Shown here: piece after piece, positions 6,511 through 18,500 of the stretch | Numbering within the stretch: the stretch's first letter is position 1 | Layout of the letters: every line of letters begins with the position of its first letter | Program-made: the position numbers and the translations under genes | Notes under the pieces: model-generated | Told to the model about the DNA's origin: nothing | Database searches by the model: none | The model's input: only the letters and a program-made list of their open reading frames with translations | IMG/VR virus record: IMGVR_UViG_3300044972_000036 | Location: 1 to 40,288 of that record | Direction: 5' to 3' (one strand) | Source of the DNA: a virus | DNA: 40,288 nucleotides

Positions 6511-9500
6511 ATGGCAGATGTAAATGCAATCATTAATATAGACATAAATTCGTCTTCTGCGTTAGTAAATCTTAAAAGACTTGAATCGCAGATAGACCAG
6601 TTTAATAGGTCTGTATCAACAAGCAATGCAACGGCTGCCGCATCACAACAAAGTCTAAATAGAGCACTTCTTGATGGCATAAACAATACTGGATTATTTA
6701 CTTCAAAAATTGTTCCAGTCGAATCATCAATGACAAGATTTTCAAGATCTTTAGACGAGGGTCGCCTATCTCTTGGAGAATACTCAAGACATGCTGCATC
6801 TCAAATGCCGGGGCTAAGCAGGCTATTCAAGAGAGAATTTGATTCTATTGAGCAAGTTGCTACATCTAGAGTTAAATCAATGCAAACTCAATACATTGCC
6901 CTTGGAAAAACGGTAGATGGAGTTACAAAAGCAATTGCTTCAACTCCAACAGGACTAGGAAGAGGACTGGCTACAGATTTAGCAATGACTCAACAACGTC
7001 AACAAATATTTAATAAATTGCTTGATGATGGTTCGACAAAACTTTTGAACTGGGGAAAGAACACTCAGTGGGCTGGTCGTCAGTTGATGGTTGGATTTAG
7101 CCTTCCTCTTGCTGCATTTGGCGCTGCGGCTGCTAAGACATTCATGGAAATTGATAAAGCAACTATTTCACTTAAAAGAGTGTATGGAGATTTAAGTACA
7201 ACTAAGGGAGAGTTGGATGCAAACGTTGAATCAGTAAAGGTTCTTGGGCAAGAGTACACCAAATACGGCATAACACTAGCAGAAACAATTAGTTTGAGTG
7301 CTCGTGCTGCTGCTACTGGAGCAACCAATGAAAGTTTAATGGCTGCAACAGAGCAGACTTTGAGGTTTGCAACACTTGGTCAAATGGATTACAATGAAGC
7401 ACTTGATACAACAATTTCTCTTCAAACTGCCTTTGCAATTTCCAATGAAGATCTTGGAACAACTGTAGATTACCTTAACGCTGTGGAAAACCAAACAATT
7501 CTTACAATGGAAGACATGTCTGTTGCTATTCCAAGAGTTGCCACGGTAGTCAAGGGACTTGGAGGTAATGTACAAGATTTAGCAATCATGATGACAGCAA
7601 TGCGTGAAGGTGGAGTAAGCGCAGAGAATGCTGCAAACGGTTTGAAGTCAGGTCTTGCGTCTTTGATTAATCCAACAAAAAGGGCATCTGAAAGTTTGGC
7701 TTCTATGGGTGTCAACCTTAACGCCATTATTACTCAAAATAAGGGCGACCTTATGGGAATCATTACTGAATTTGGTACAGCAATTAATAAACTAGATGAG
7801 TTTAGTCGTCAACAGGTTCTTGAACAAGTTTTCGGTAAATACCAGTATGCAAGAATGAGCGCACTGTTCACTAACATTACAAAAGATGCGGGACAAGCAG
7901 CAAGAGCAATGGACATTGCTGGAATGTCAGCAGCAGATCTTGCTAAGATTTCTGAGAAAGAACTTGGACAAATATCTGAATCTACTTCTGTAAAGTTTCA
8001 AGCATCAATGGAAAAACTTAAGATGTCCATTGCCCCTATTGGAGAAGCATTCTTAAAGGGAATCACCCCAATAATTGATATGGTTTCAAAAGTTGCCGAT
8101 GCATTCAACAATCTTCCAGATGGAGTAAAGAATGCAATGGCAGTTATTACGGGGGTGGTTGCAGGATTAGGTCCAGTACTTCTTATGACCATTGGTTTGT
8201 TAGGTAACGGTATAGCAAACATAACAAAGTTTATCCAATTTATTAGAAAAAGTTTGGCTGGTATCAAGGGTGACGCATCAGCATTTACTTATTTAGCACA
8301 AGGAGAACTTGAAGCAGTAACAGCAAGCAAGGCACTTGAAGGAAGTTCTGTTAGCCTTACAGATAAGTTACTTCTTCAAAGAGGAGCGGTTTCTGGCCTT
8401 ACCGCAGAATATGAAAGATTTGCTCGTGCCGCAGGAATTGCTAGAGCCGAAATGGGATCAATGGGTGGTGCTCCTGCGCCTATCGGTGGAGGCAGAGCAC
8501 CAGTACCAACCCCAAGAATACGCAGAAACACAGGTGGAACAATTCCAGGTGTTGGAAGTACAGACACAGTTCCAGCAATGTTAACACCGGGAGAATTTGT
8601 AATCAACAAAAAATCAACTGCTAGAAATCTTCCATTGCTTCATGCAATCAATGATGGACAGGCGGTTGGGGGCTTTAATAAAGGTGGACAGATTCCAGGA
8701 GTACAGTATTTTGGAGGTAGGATACAGCCTGGAGGACAAGTTGAAAGAATTAGAGAAAAACTAAAAGGTGCCGCTGAATATCTTCCTCCACTACCTAAGG
8801 CTAAAGGTCCAAGTACCTTTTTGCATTTGATAAAAGAACAAGGACAAGGCGGCGAGGCTCCAGATATCATTCGTGCGCTTGCAACGGCTTTAGGTGTTAC
8901 TCCAAGAAGAATGTCAAAAGTAGGAATTGACATTATTTCTGGAAAAGACATAAACAGTAGGTTGAATGTTGCTGAATTAGGAGGTACACCGAGTGGAGGA
9001 CATGTAACAAAGAAACAATTTCTTGAGGCTATTACGGCTACTCAGGCTAGCAACAAAGATCCATTTAGAAAAATAAAGAAACTAGATCCTAACATTGGTC
9101 AAGCAATTGAAGATGATTTAATAGCGTGGTTAAAAAATAATCCTACGGAAGAATTAAACGACTCCATGATCAGTGATGTGGTTACGGGAACAATAAACAA
9201 TTCAAAGATAACAGAAGAAGCGAGGACACGATTCTTATCTACAGGAGGGTACAGGCTTTCTAGGGGGATTGGTTTTAGTAAAATTAATGAGGCTCTAGGT
9301 CGTGGAACAATAAAAAGGGCTTGGAAAGAAGGAAAAAGACATGTTGCAGTTGAACTTGAAGATGGAACAATAGTTTCTTATGAAACAAGAAATATTAGCA
9401 CTTCTGAAGGAGTAAATCAAACTGGTGGAAAAAATTATAGAGAGTTTGATAATGAAGCCTCATATGGAGAATGGGCAAGGGCTCAAGGCAGAGAGATTGA

Positions 9501-12500
9501 GCCATTAGAATTCAGGGAACCCTTAAGACGTAATCGTGGTGGACAAATTCCAAGGTTTAATCGTGGTGGAAGATTCCTTGGAATGCCACAAAAGTTTAAC
9601 ACTAAACTAGAAAAAGAATTACAGGAATCAACACGACTAGCACAAAGTGGTCCAGGTAGTCAATTACCACTATCAGAATTTGCAACACTAGAACAAGGTA
9701 TTGGTGGATATAGTGCTGCGTTCCCTGGATTAAATGGAATATATGTAGATGCAGCGGGAAGAAAAGTAGTATACAAGTCTCATCCTAATTTTGAATCAGC
9801 AGAAGCAGAAATGCTTAGCGGAAGATTGATGAGTTCTTTATTTGGACTAGAGTCTCCAAGCCAAGTAGTAGTAAAGAGAAAGCATCCTATTACTGGAGAT
9901 ACTGTATTTGGCGTTGAATCAGAATTTGATAAGACGTTTGCAATAAGCGAAACAGTAGAGGCGGGGAGTGGAAGACAATTTACCCCTTCAGAAGCCGCTC
10001 GTCAATTTATTGCAAGTGGAATAAGAAGAGATAGAGATCTACAACCCGCAAATATTCGCGGCAATATTGTAGTGGATCAAGGTGTTGCGGTTACTGGAGT
10101 AAATGATAAGGGTGAACCACGAGCCATGGCTCAGGGTAGAGTCACAACAACTGATCCAAGATCAGTTACCGAACAATTACAAGTCAATGCCATAATGGGG
10201 AAGGGTGGAGCCAAGAAGTTTCTTGCAGAAAATCTTGCAGATATTGCAAGATCAGTAGGCCCAGAAGAATTTGAAAGATTAATGGTTTCCGCTGTTTCAG
10301 AAGCAAGGGCTAAATTAAGTACATCTATTGATAACCTTCCAACATCAGAATCAACAAAAAACATGTACAGATCCATTCTTACAAAAGACTTTGATGAGTT
10401 ACAAGCAACATCATGGAGATCATACTATGATCACTTAGAATCTTTTACAGTACCAGTTCCAAAACAACCAACTGAGGCTGCATTAAAGAAATTAGAATTA
10501 GCAAGACAAGAGTCTAAAAGGTCAAAAGCATCAATAGACATGGCTGAACACAATATCGTTTCAAGCAGGCTGGGTCTTCCTACTGCGTGGGCAAGAGGGG
10601 TATTCAGGAACACTGGGGGGCCAATCTTTGAATCACAGACTAAGATAGTTCCTGGAGTTGGAAGTACTGATACTGTTCCTGCAATGTTGACTCCTGGAGA
10701 GTTTGTAATCAATAAGCAAGCGACCAGAGAAAATCTTCCACTACTTCATGCTATCAATAATGGTGAAGTTCTTAATAGAAACAAGGGTGGACAAATTCCC
10801 GGTATGCAATATTTTGCAACACCAAACCCTCAAAGAATGGTTCAAAGCCAAAATGAATTAAATTATTCAACAACAACATCAATGCGTGCAGGACTTCCGT
10901 TACCAATTGCTGGAAGAAAGCAATTAGTGTTGGTGGATCTTGATGGAACAATAATAGGAAATCCAGGTGGAACCCTATCTAAGTTAAACCCAGAAGACTT
11001 TACTCCAATTGAAAAAAACATAGGAAGAATCAGGGAACTTAGAAATCAAGGAATTGATATAGAGTTTGTTACTGCAAGACCTCCTGAAATGGAAGAACTT
11101 ACAAGAGAAACATTAAAGCGTTTAGGCTTAGATGATATCCCTGTTACGTTTAATGACATGGAGCAGCAGGGCAAGAGAGATCCAAGTAAGATGGTGAGAA
11201 TGTCTGCACCACAGTATAAACTTGAGGTTGCTAAGAGAAGGATGAGAGATGGGTATGATGTATCTCTATTAGATGATGATGAAAAAAATAGAATGATGAT
11301 GCAACAAAGTGGCATCTATTCGTTCTTTAATAAAGGTGGACAAATTCCCGGTATGCAATATTTTGCAACACCTAGACCACAAAGAGTAGTACAAAAGCCA
11401 GAAATACGATCAGTAAAGGATGAACCATTCATACTGGACCCAGCATTATTTGGTCCAATGGGTAGTAGGTATCAAGGTTTTGAAGAAAGAACACTATCTA
11501 GTGGATTGAGAATATTAAGAAACCTTAAGGGCGATGGATCAACTGTTATGCTACAGATGGGTAAATATCATCCATTCCATGTAGGACATGAAAAATTATT
11601 AAATCAAGGTATTATAGCCGCACGCGAAGCCGGATCAGATTTTGTTCTTGGTGCAAGCGGATCATATGGAAGTCAATCAAACAACCCATTAAGCCCTAGA
11701 TTAAAGAAAAAACTTATTGAAGAGGCAACTGGAATAAGTCCAAATATGGTAGGAGTTACTTCATCTGGTAAAAAGTTGGACGACCTTCTTGCTGATTTGC
11801 TTAGCGAGGAGGGCGGGTATTCAAAATTTATGCCAGCCATTGGTTCGGATAAAATTATTAAACGTCCTGACTCAGATAAAACTAGCGATCCATATAGTGG
11901 TGCAGCAAGTCGGGCCGGATTTGAAATAGTTGAAGGATTTACATTGCCAAGAGATGCATCAACTGAAGTGTCTAACTCTTCTGGAACACTTCTTAGGGAA
12001 TTGGCAATGTCTGGAAATCTTGAAGAATTTGCTAAATTGATGCCTGCCTCAGTATCAAGAAAAACAATAGAAGAAGCATATTATGCAATAAGAAACTATA
12101 AAACCTTCCTAAAAAGAAGTGAACCAATTCCAGAAGAATTCAATGTACGAGGATATGCTTTAGGTGGACCAGTTACTCCAATGCTAGCGGCGGCAGCATC
12201 AAATCTATCTCGTTTAGGATTTAACAGACTTGGTGCTGAAGAAAGATTGATCTTACAGTCTCAACAACAAGCATCACCATTAGGTATGCAATTGTTTAGA
12301 GGCGTAAACGCAGCGGCAGACTTAGTTCCAGAAGAAATTAGGCAGTTGGCATTGTCTGGAAATGTTACTGATTTTTCTCAATTAATTGGAAGAGAAATTG
12401 CTACTCCTAGAGGATCTTGGAGTTCAGCACTTAATCCAGCAGCAACAATGCTTGGAGAAAATTCAACTGCAAGAAGGCTTAAAGAATTATCTTCAATGAT

Positions 12501-15500
12501 ATTCCCAAGATCACAAAGGTCAAGTAAAAGAACTGCAAGAGAAATACTTGATCGTGAAAGAGCACTTGGAGACAATAGTCCACAAATAAAGGCGGCAAAG
12601 AAAAAATTAGACTTAGCAATAAAAGAAGGAGAGTCTTCATCCTATATATCATCACTAGAGGCTGAATATGAAAAAGCAAAACAAGCCCAAAGACTAAGGG
12701 TTCAATCATTAGAACAAGCAGTACCAGAATATGAAAACCTTATGCGTTCTGGTGCATCAAGTTCAATGATATTTGACCTAACAAATGTTGGTCCAAGTTC
12801 TGGAATAGGACAAGGACAATCCTTAATAAATGGAATCACTGTAGATAAAGATGGAGTTTATAGGGTAAGTCTTCATTCATCTGGCTTTGATACCGTCCCC
12901 ATTTCAGATATCAGTTCATTTGGAGTACAAGAAAGAGGTATTGGTGGGGGTAATCAATTCAATGAACAAGAACACTTTATGTTTAACAAAGGTGGACAAA
13001 TTCCTGACGTTCAACACTTTGCTTTTGGTGGAATGGCTCAATCATTAAAAAATAAAATAGGAGATTTAAGAACTTATCTCAATTTAAGACATGGAGCAGC
13101 CCCAGGAGTTGAAAGAATCCCATTAGATCCATTGAGCCAATCTGCAAGGGATCAGCAAAGAAATGAAGATATCTATGGTCCAGGGATCTATCATTCAGAT
13201 AGATATGATACTCCTCAAACGTATGCAGGAATTCCTCGCCCAGACGGTTCTTATGTATACAAGGGATCTAGTGAACTTGGAAGAATGTATTCTGTAAGTG
13301 ATGTTCCTGGAACTATTTATAGAACTTCTAGAAACCCTAGGGCATTGCTTGATTTTGCCAAAGGAAAAGGATTTATTCATATAGACGATATACCAGATAT
13401 TTTTGGATCTCTTGAACAACAGAATCTAGAACTTAGAAAAATGGGGTATTCAGGAATAATAGTTCCAGATGTTGGAGCAAGAGGAGAAAGTTTTATAGTC
13501 GATCTCATATCAGGAACTCAATCATATAATGCATTAGCAAAAACTAATCCCGATAAACCTTTTAGAAAAAGTGAAATGGAAAGAATGAGGGCTGCAAGAG
13601 AAAAAGTTACTCAGAATAGAAACACTGGTGGACCAATATTTGAGTCACAAAGTAAAATAGTTCCAGGTGTTGGAAGCACTGATACTGTACCCGCAATGCT
13701 CACACCGGGGGAATTTGTAATAAACAAAGAAGCAACCCAATCAAATCTTTCTTTATTACATGCAATTAATGATGGTAATACTCCTCAATCAATGCAAGGG
13801 TTTAACAAGGGTGGGCAGATTCCGGGTATGCAGTATTTTGCAAATGGTGGGCTGCCACAGTCAGAACAAAGAAGATACAGCAGTCCAATTTCATTGATTG
13901 ATAACATAAACAGTCTTCCAGAAGGTTCACTCAAAGAAGAGATGAAACGTATGGCTGCAAGAGAAGCATACGCAGCAGAACAATCACATCAAACATCTAG
14001 AGGAAATTTTCCAAACCAAGTTGACTTTGCTCATAATGAGTCTGGTGGAGGAAAGAGTCGTAATGTAGAAGATTGGAAACTTGGAAGGTCAACTGATCCA
14101 GGAGGAAAAGGTCTTCCACAAGCACATCCTTCAAATCAAATGACTCAAGTATATAGAAGTTCTGAAAAAAACAGAGCCGTACTTGAAAAAACTCTAAAGC
14201 GTCAACAAGTAGATTCAAAAATTACTCAACGTATCTTGAAAGCAGCAGCAGAAGGGGCTGCCCAAGATGCAGCAGATCAGCGAATATTAGATGAAGCAAA
14301 TAAAGAAATTTTAAAAGGCATTAACGATAAAACAATAAAAAGCACTGAAATCTCAAACAAATTTGCAAAAACTCTTGAAGCAGACATAAAAGCACAAGTG
14401 GCTAGAGATGAATGGACTAGAAGTTATAACGCGGCTGGAGATGCAGAAAAGAAAAGAATGGTTCAACAAGGTTTGGATCAAGTAAGAGAACAGGGTAATA
14501 GACAAGTTTCAGAACAAAGACAACAGGCAAAGTCAGATTCTCAAAAACTTCCCAGGACTAAAATTCCAAAAGAAACAGTAGATAGAATAAAAACCGAATC
14601 AGAAAAAGAAGCAAGAAAAATTGTTAGAGAAGAAGTATCTAAAACATTTAAAGCACAAGGTGGAACTTATGAAACAACAAGGCTTGCAGGACCGCTTGCC
14701 ACACGTTATGGAATAGAACCAGTTGAAGTTAATGTTGCAAAAGATAATGCCAAATATATAAAAAATAGACAAGAGGCTGAAGCAAAAAGATTAAGAACTG
14801 TAGCATTTGAAGAAGAAAACAATAAATTAGAAAAAATAAGAAAACAACAACAATCTAAAGGAGGTGCAGCAAAAGCAAAAGACATAGCAATAGAAAGAGA
14901 TAGGTTGATAAAAAATGATGGACTTGATTACAAATCTGCAACTGCGGCAGCAAAAGAAAATCTTAAAAATCCTATTATTATTCCTGTAGAAGAACCAGCA
15001 CCCGAAAGAACACCTAGAAAAGCAGGATTCTTCAGGAGTGGAATAGATGCTGAAGGAAATAAACTTCCTTCTAGAATGCAAAAAATGACACCAGGAGTTC
15101 ATCAAGCAAGCATGGGTCTTGGTGGTGGATTGATGATGGCATCAATGGCTCCAATGATGATGCAAGACGAACAAGGTAAGTTCATGGGAATGGACCCAAA
15201 CATGGCAATGATGGGTGCTATGGGTGCAGGCACTGTAGTGTCAATGCTTCCAATGCTTGGTCCAGCAGCACCTGCTGTTGCGGGGGTACTAGCAGCAATT
15301 GCAGCAGTAACTATTGGTCTTAAAGTATGGAGAGGTAATGTTGACGGTGCTGCAAAGAAAACAGCAGAACTTGGTGCAAATATGGGTGGTACAGCAAATT
15401 CATTAAACAACATGTCAAAAATGTTGGGTGTTTCTACCCCCGCGCAAAGAAGAGCAGCAATAAAACTTGGAGTTGGAAAAGAAGAATCAGCACAAATAAA

Positions 15501-18500
15501 TGAAAAAATTGCTCCAATACTTCAGAGTGAACAAGGTCAGAAGTTTATGAAAGAGTTAAAAGATTCAACCTCTGCTGATAGATTTTCAAAATTATCAGAT
15601 TACTTAAGAAATGGAATTGCCGCTGGAATACTAGACTCACAAACAGCATCCTTATTTGCAAAAGCCGTTGGATCAGAATTAAATGATGCTGTTCTTGGTA
15701 TGACTGTTATTCAGTCTTTACGAGGACAAACTAAAGGGTCAAAGGGGTTGTTGGAAATTGCACAACGTAGAGAATCAGCAACAAATGTGTTAATTTCTGG
15801 AACTGGTAGAATAGATCAGCAAAGTCTTTCAAGAGAACAGTTAACTGGTATTACTGGTGGTGGCGGTGTAAAAACTGGCGCAAGAATCCCATCAATGACT
15901 CCACAATTAGAAGGTAAAAACACAGTTCAAACAGATTCAGACTATAAAAAACTTATAGGCGCTTCCATTCAAGTTATTCAAGATTTTTCAAATGTAACGG
16001 CTTTAGCGTCAGAAGAATATCAAAACGGAACAATTAAATTTAAAGAGTATATTGATATAGTTAATACTTCTAGAGAGGCACAAGTAAAATATACTCAATC
16101 CTTAACTGACGCAATGGAAAAGGGATCTGATTTTGGTTCAAGTATGCAGGCTTGGAGCGATCAACTTACTCTTGCTGGAATTGGTACTGAAGAACAGGAT
16201 ATTTTAAGAAGAGCAGCAACTAATACTGATACAGAGTTTGGTTCTTCAATTATAGAGTCAACGTTAAAAAACCCTATTGCCATGCCTGGAACAAGTTTTA
16301 TAGGGGATCGCTGGGCAGCATTGCAAGAGCAATCACTGACGGGTCAACTTGATTGGGGAACTGGTATTAATGCACTTATGTCAGGTGATGTACAAAGGGT
16401 TGATGAGCAAAAACTTTCAGAAATAACTGCGGCTATTTTAGACAATCAAGTTTCTGTAGCAGATGCATCAGCAATATTAGCAGAAATAGCAGCAAATCCA
16501 GAAGGTCTTGTAGCGCAAGCATATGACACTAATAAGAGCACTGGTCAAAGTGCTTCAGCCGCAGCATTCGCTATGAATCTTGAAAAAAATGGTGGAGTAG
16601 TTCCAGGATTAAATCAAGCACAAACACTTGAATATACAAAAACTGCTGCAAGATATGTAAAAGAAAGTGGAGGACAATATAAAGATATTGAATCTTATAT
16701 GGCATCAATTCCAGACATATCTGTTGGATTTCCAAGTCAAATAAATCTTCAACAACGTGGATTTCGCGCAGGAGTTTCAGAAATAACACAAACACCAAGA
16801 GTTTTTAAATCTCAAAGAGAAATTGCATTAGGTCAATTAAAAGGATTAAGTGGTGAACAACTTGCAGCAACTGTTACATCTTTACCTAGACTTCAAGCAA
16901 GTTTAGGTCAAGTTGCTGGATCAAAATTTCAAACATCTGATATATATCAGAAAGCATTAGGAGCCATGGGCGACACTTATACTACTGGTGGTGGAATAAC
17001 TAAAGGTGATGAAGGAAAAACACTACAGAGTGTATTAAAAGCAAATGAAGGTGCTAACCAAGTTTTTGGAGAAAAAACTAATTTAATGACAATTAAAGCA
17101 CAAACAGATATTAATGGAAAGCCAGTTGATCCACAAGACTATGTTAGAGTTTTAGGAGAATGGACGAATCAGGCAAAAGTCATACAGGAAAATATTCCAC
17201 CAGAAGTAATAAAAGCATTACATATTGATATGACAAGTCCAGAAGATTTAGAAAAGTATGCCAAACTTGCCGAAACAGTGGGTAGAAATTGGAAATTCTT
17301 AGATGGATTAAATCCAAATATAAACAAGATGTCCGTATTTGAAGCAACAATGGTGGATAAGGACGGGAACATAATAACAGATCCAATGAAAATTGTTAAA
17401 AATGTTACAGCAGTAAATGAAGCCTTTAAGAAATTAGGAAATAAAAATAGTAAGGTAAGAAAAGAAGCAATAGTTTCATTGGCAACATCGTATGCTGGAA
17501 AAGATGGAAGTCCAGAAGAAATTAAAAAAGGTTTAGCAGAATTAAGAAAACAGTATGCAGATTTTGATAAATTAGATCCAATTGTTCAAAATCAAATGCT
17601 TGAATTAAAATTTAACTTTAATGTTGATGGTGAAGATCAAATGCTAAAGTTAGCACAATTAAGAGAAAAATTAAAAGATCCAAATATAAGTTTAAGAAGT
17701 GCAAAACTTATTCATGATCAAATAAAAATAATAGAAAAAGAACAAGCCGCATCTATAGAACAAGCATATCAAGGTGGAAAAGATATGGGTGATGCAGGTG
17801 GTGGTGGTGGATCGAATCCATTATTAGACTTTAAAAAATCTTTAATGGAACAAATAAGACTTTATGCAGACTTAAGTATGACACTTAAGAAACTATTCTC
17901 TTCAAAGATGTCTTTCCTTAAATTACTCGGAAGTAATAAGGGTGTTGATGATCAACTTCGTGCCGCTGGATTAGGGGAGGCTGCTACTCAAGCAGTGATG
18001 TCAATGGGTGCTGACGCAGCAAAGAAATGGATCAAGGCAAATATTTCTGGCGGCAAACTCAAGGAATCAGGAAAGAAGCAAGAAGAAGCCCTTCTTGCTG
18101 GAGCAATGTCTCAAAGACAAAGCGAGGCAGTCGGAGCAATTAAAACTGCAAATATTCAACAGCAAGCATCAACATTACTAGCAAGTGGTAAGTATGGCAA
18201 GGCAGGGATTGAAACAACGTCTGCAATACTAGGAGATCCACTACAATCAGAAGGATTTGTAAAAGCAGCAAAAGAATATGACATTGTTCAAAAAAAGGTA
18301 AAGCAAGCAGAGAAAAAGGGCAAGAGTCTTCCTAGTGAACTAGAAAAAGAATGGAAGAATGCTCAAAAGACAATGCTTGGTTATGTAAATAAACAAGACA
18401 AAGCATTTTCAAAAACCAACATACAAGAGCAATTAAGGGCAGCACAAGAAGCAGCCGCTCAGCAAGGTATTATGATGAGCGTAAAGAAATCATTAAGTGC

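Noticed and set aside
8527-13851. CRISPR array or insertion-element repeats
   Set aside because: Repeats are few, far apart, in frame, and vary at third codon positions: protein repeats, not DNA elements.
8527-13851. Cassettes as separate genes within the tape measure region
   Set aside because: There is no stop codon in the frame and no ribosome binding sites with good starts at cassette borders; linkers are continuous protein.
12479-15413. Open frames on the minus strand opposite the tape measure gene
   Set aside because: Low-complexity shadows (Leu/Phe/Tyr/Cys-rich) of the AT-rich coding strand, without ribosome binding sites or known motifs.
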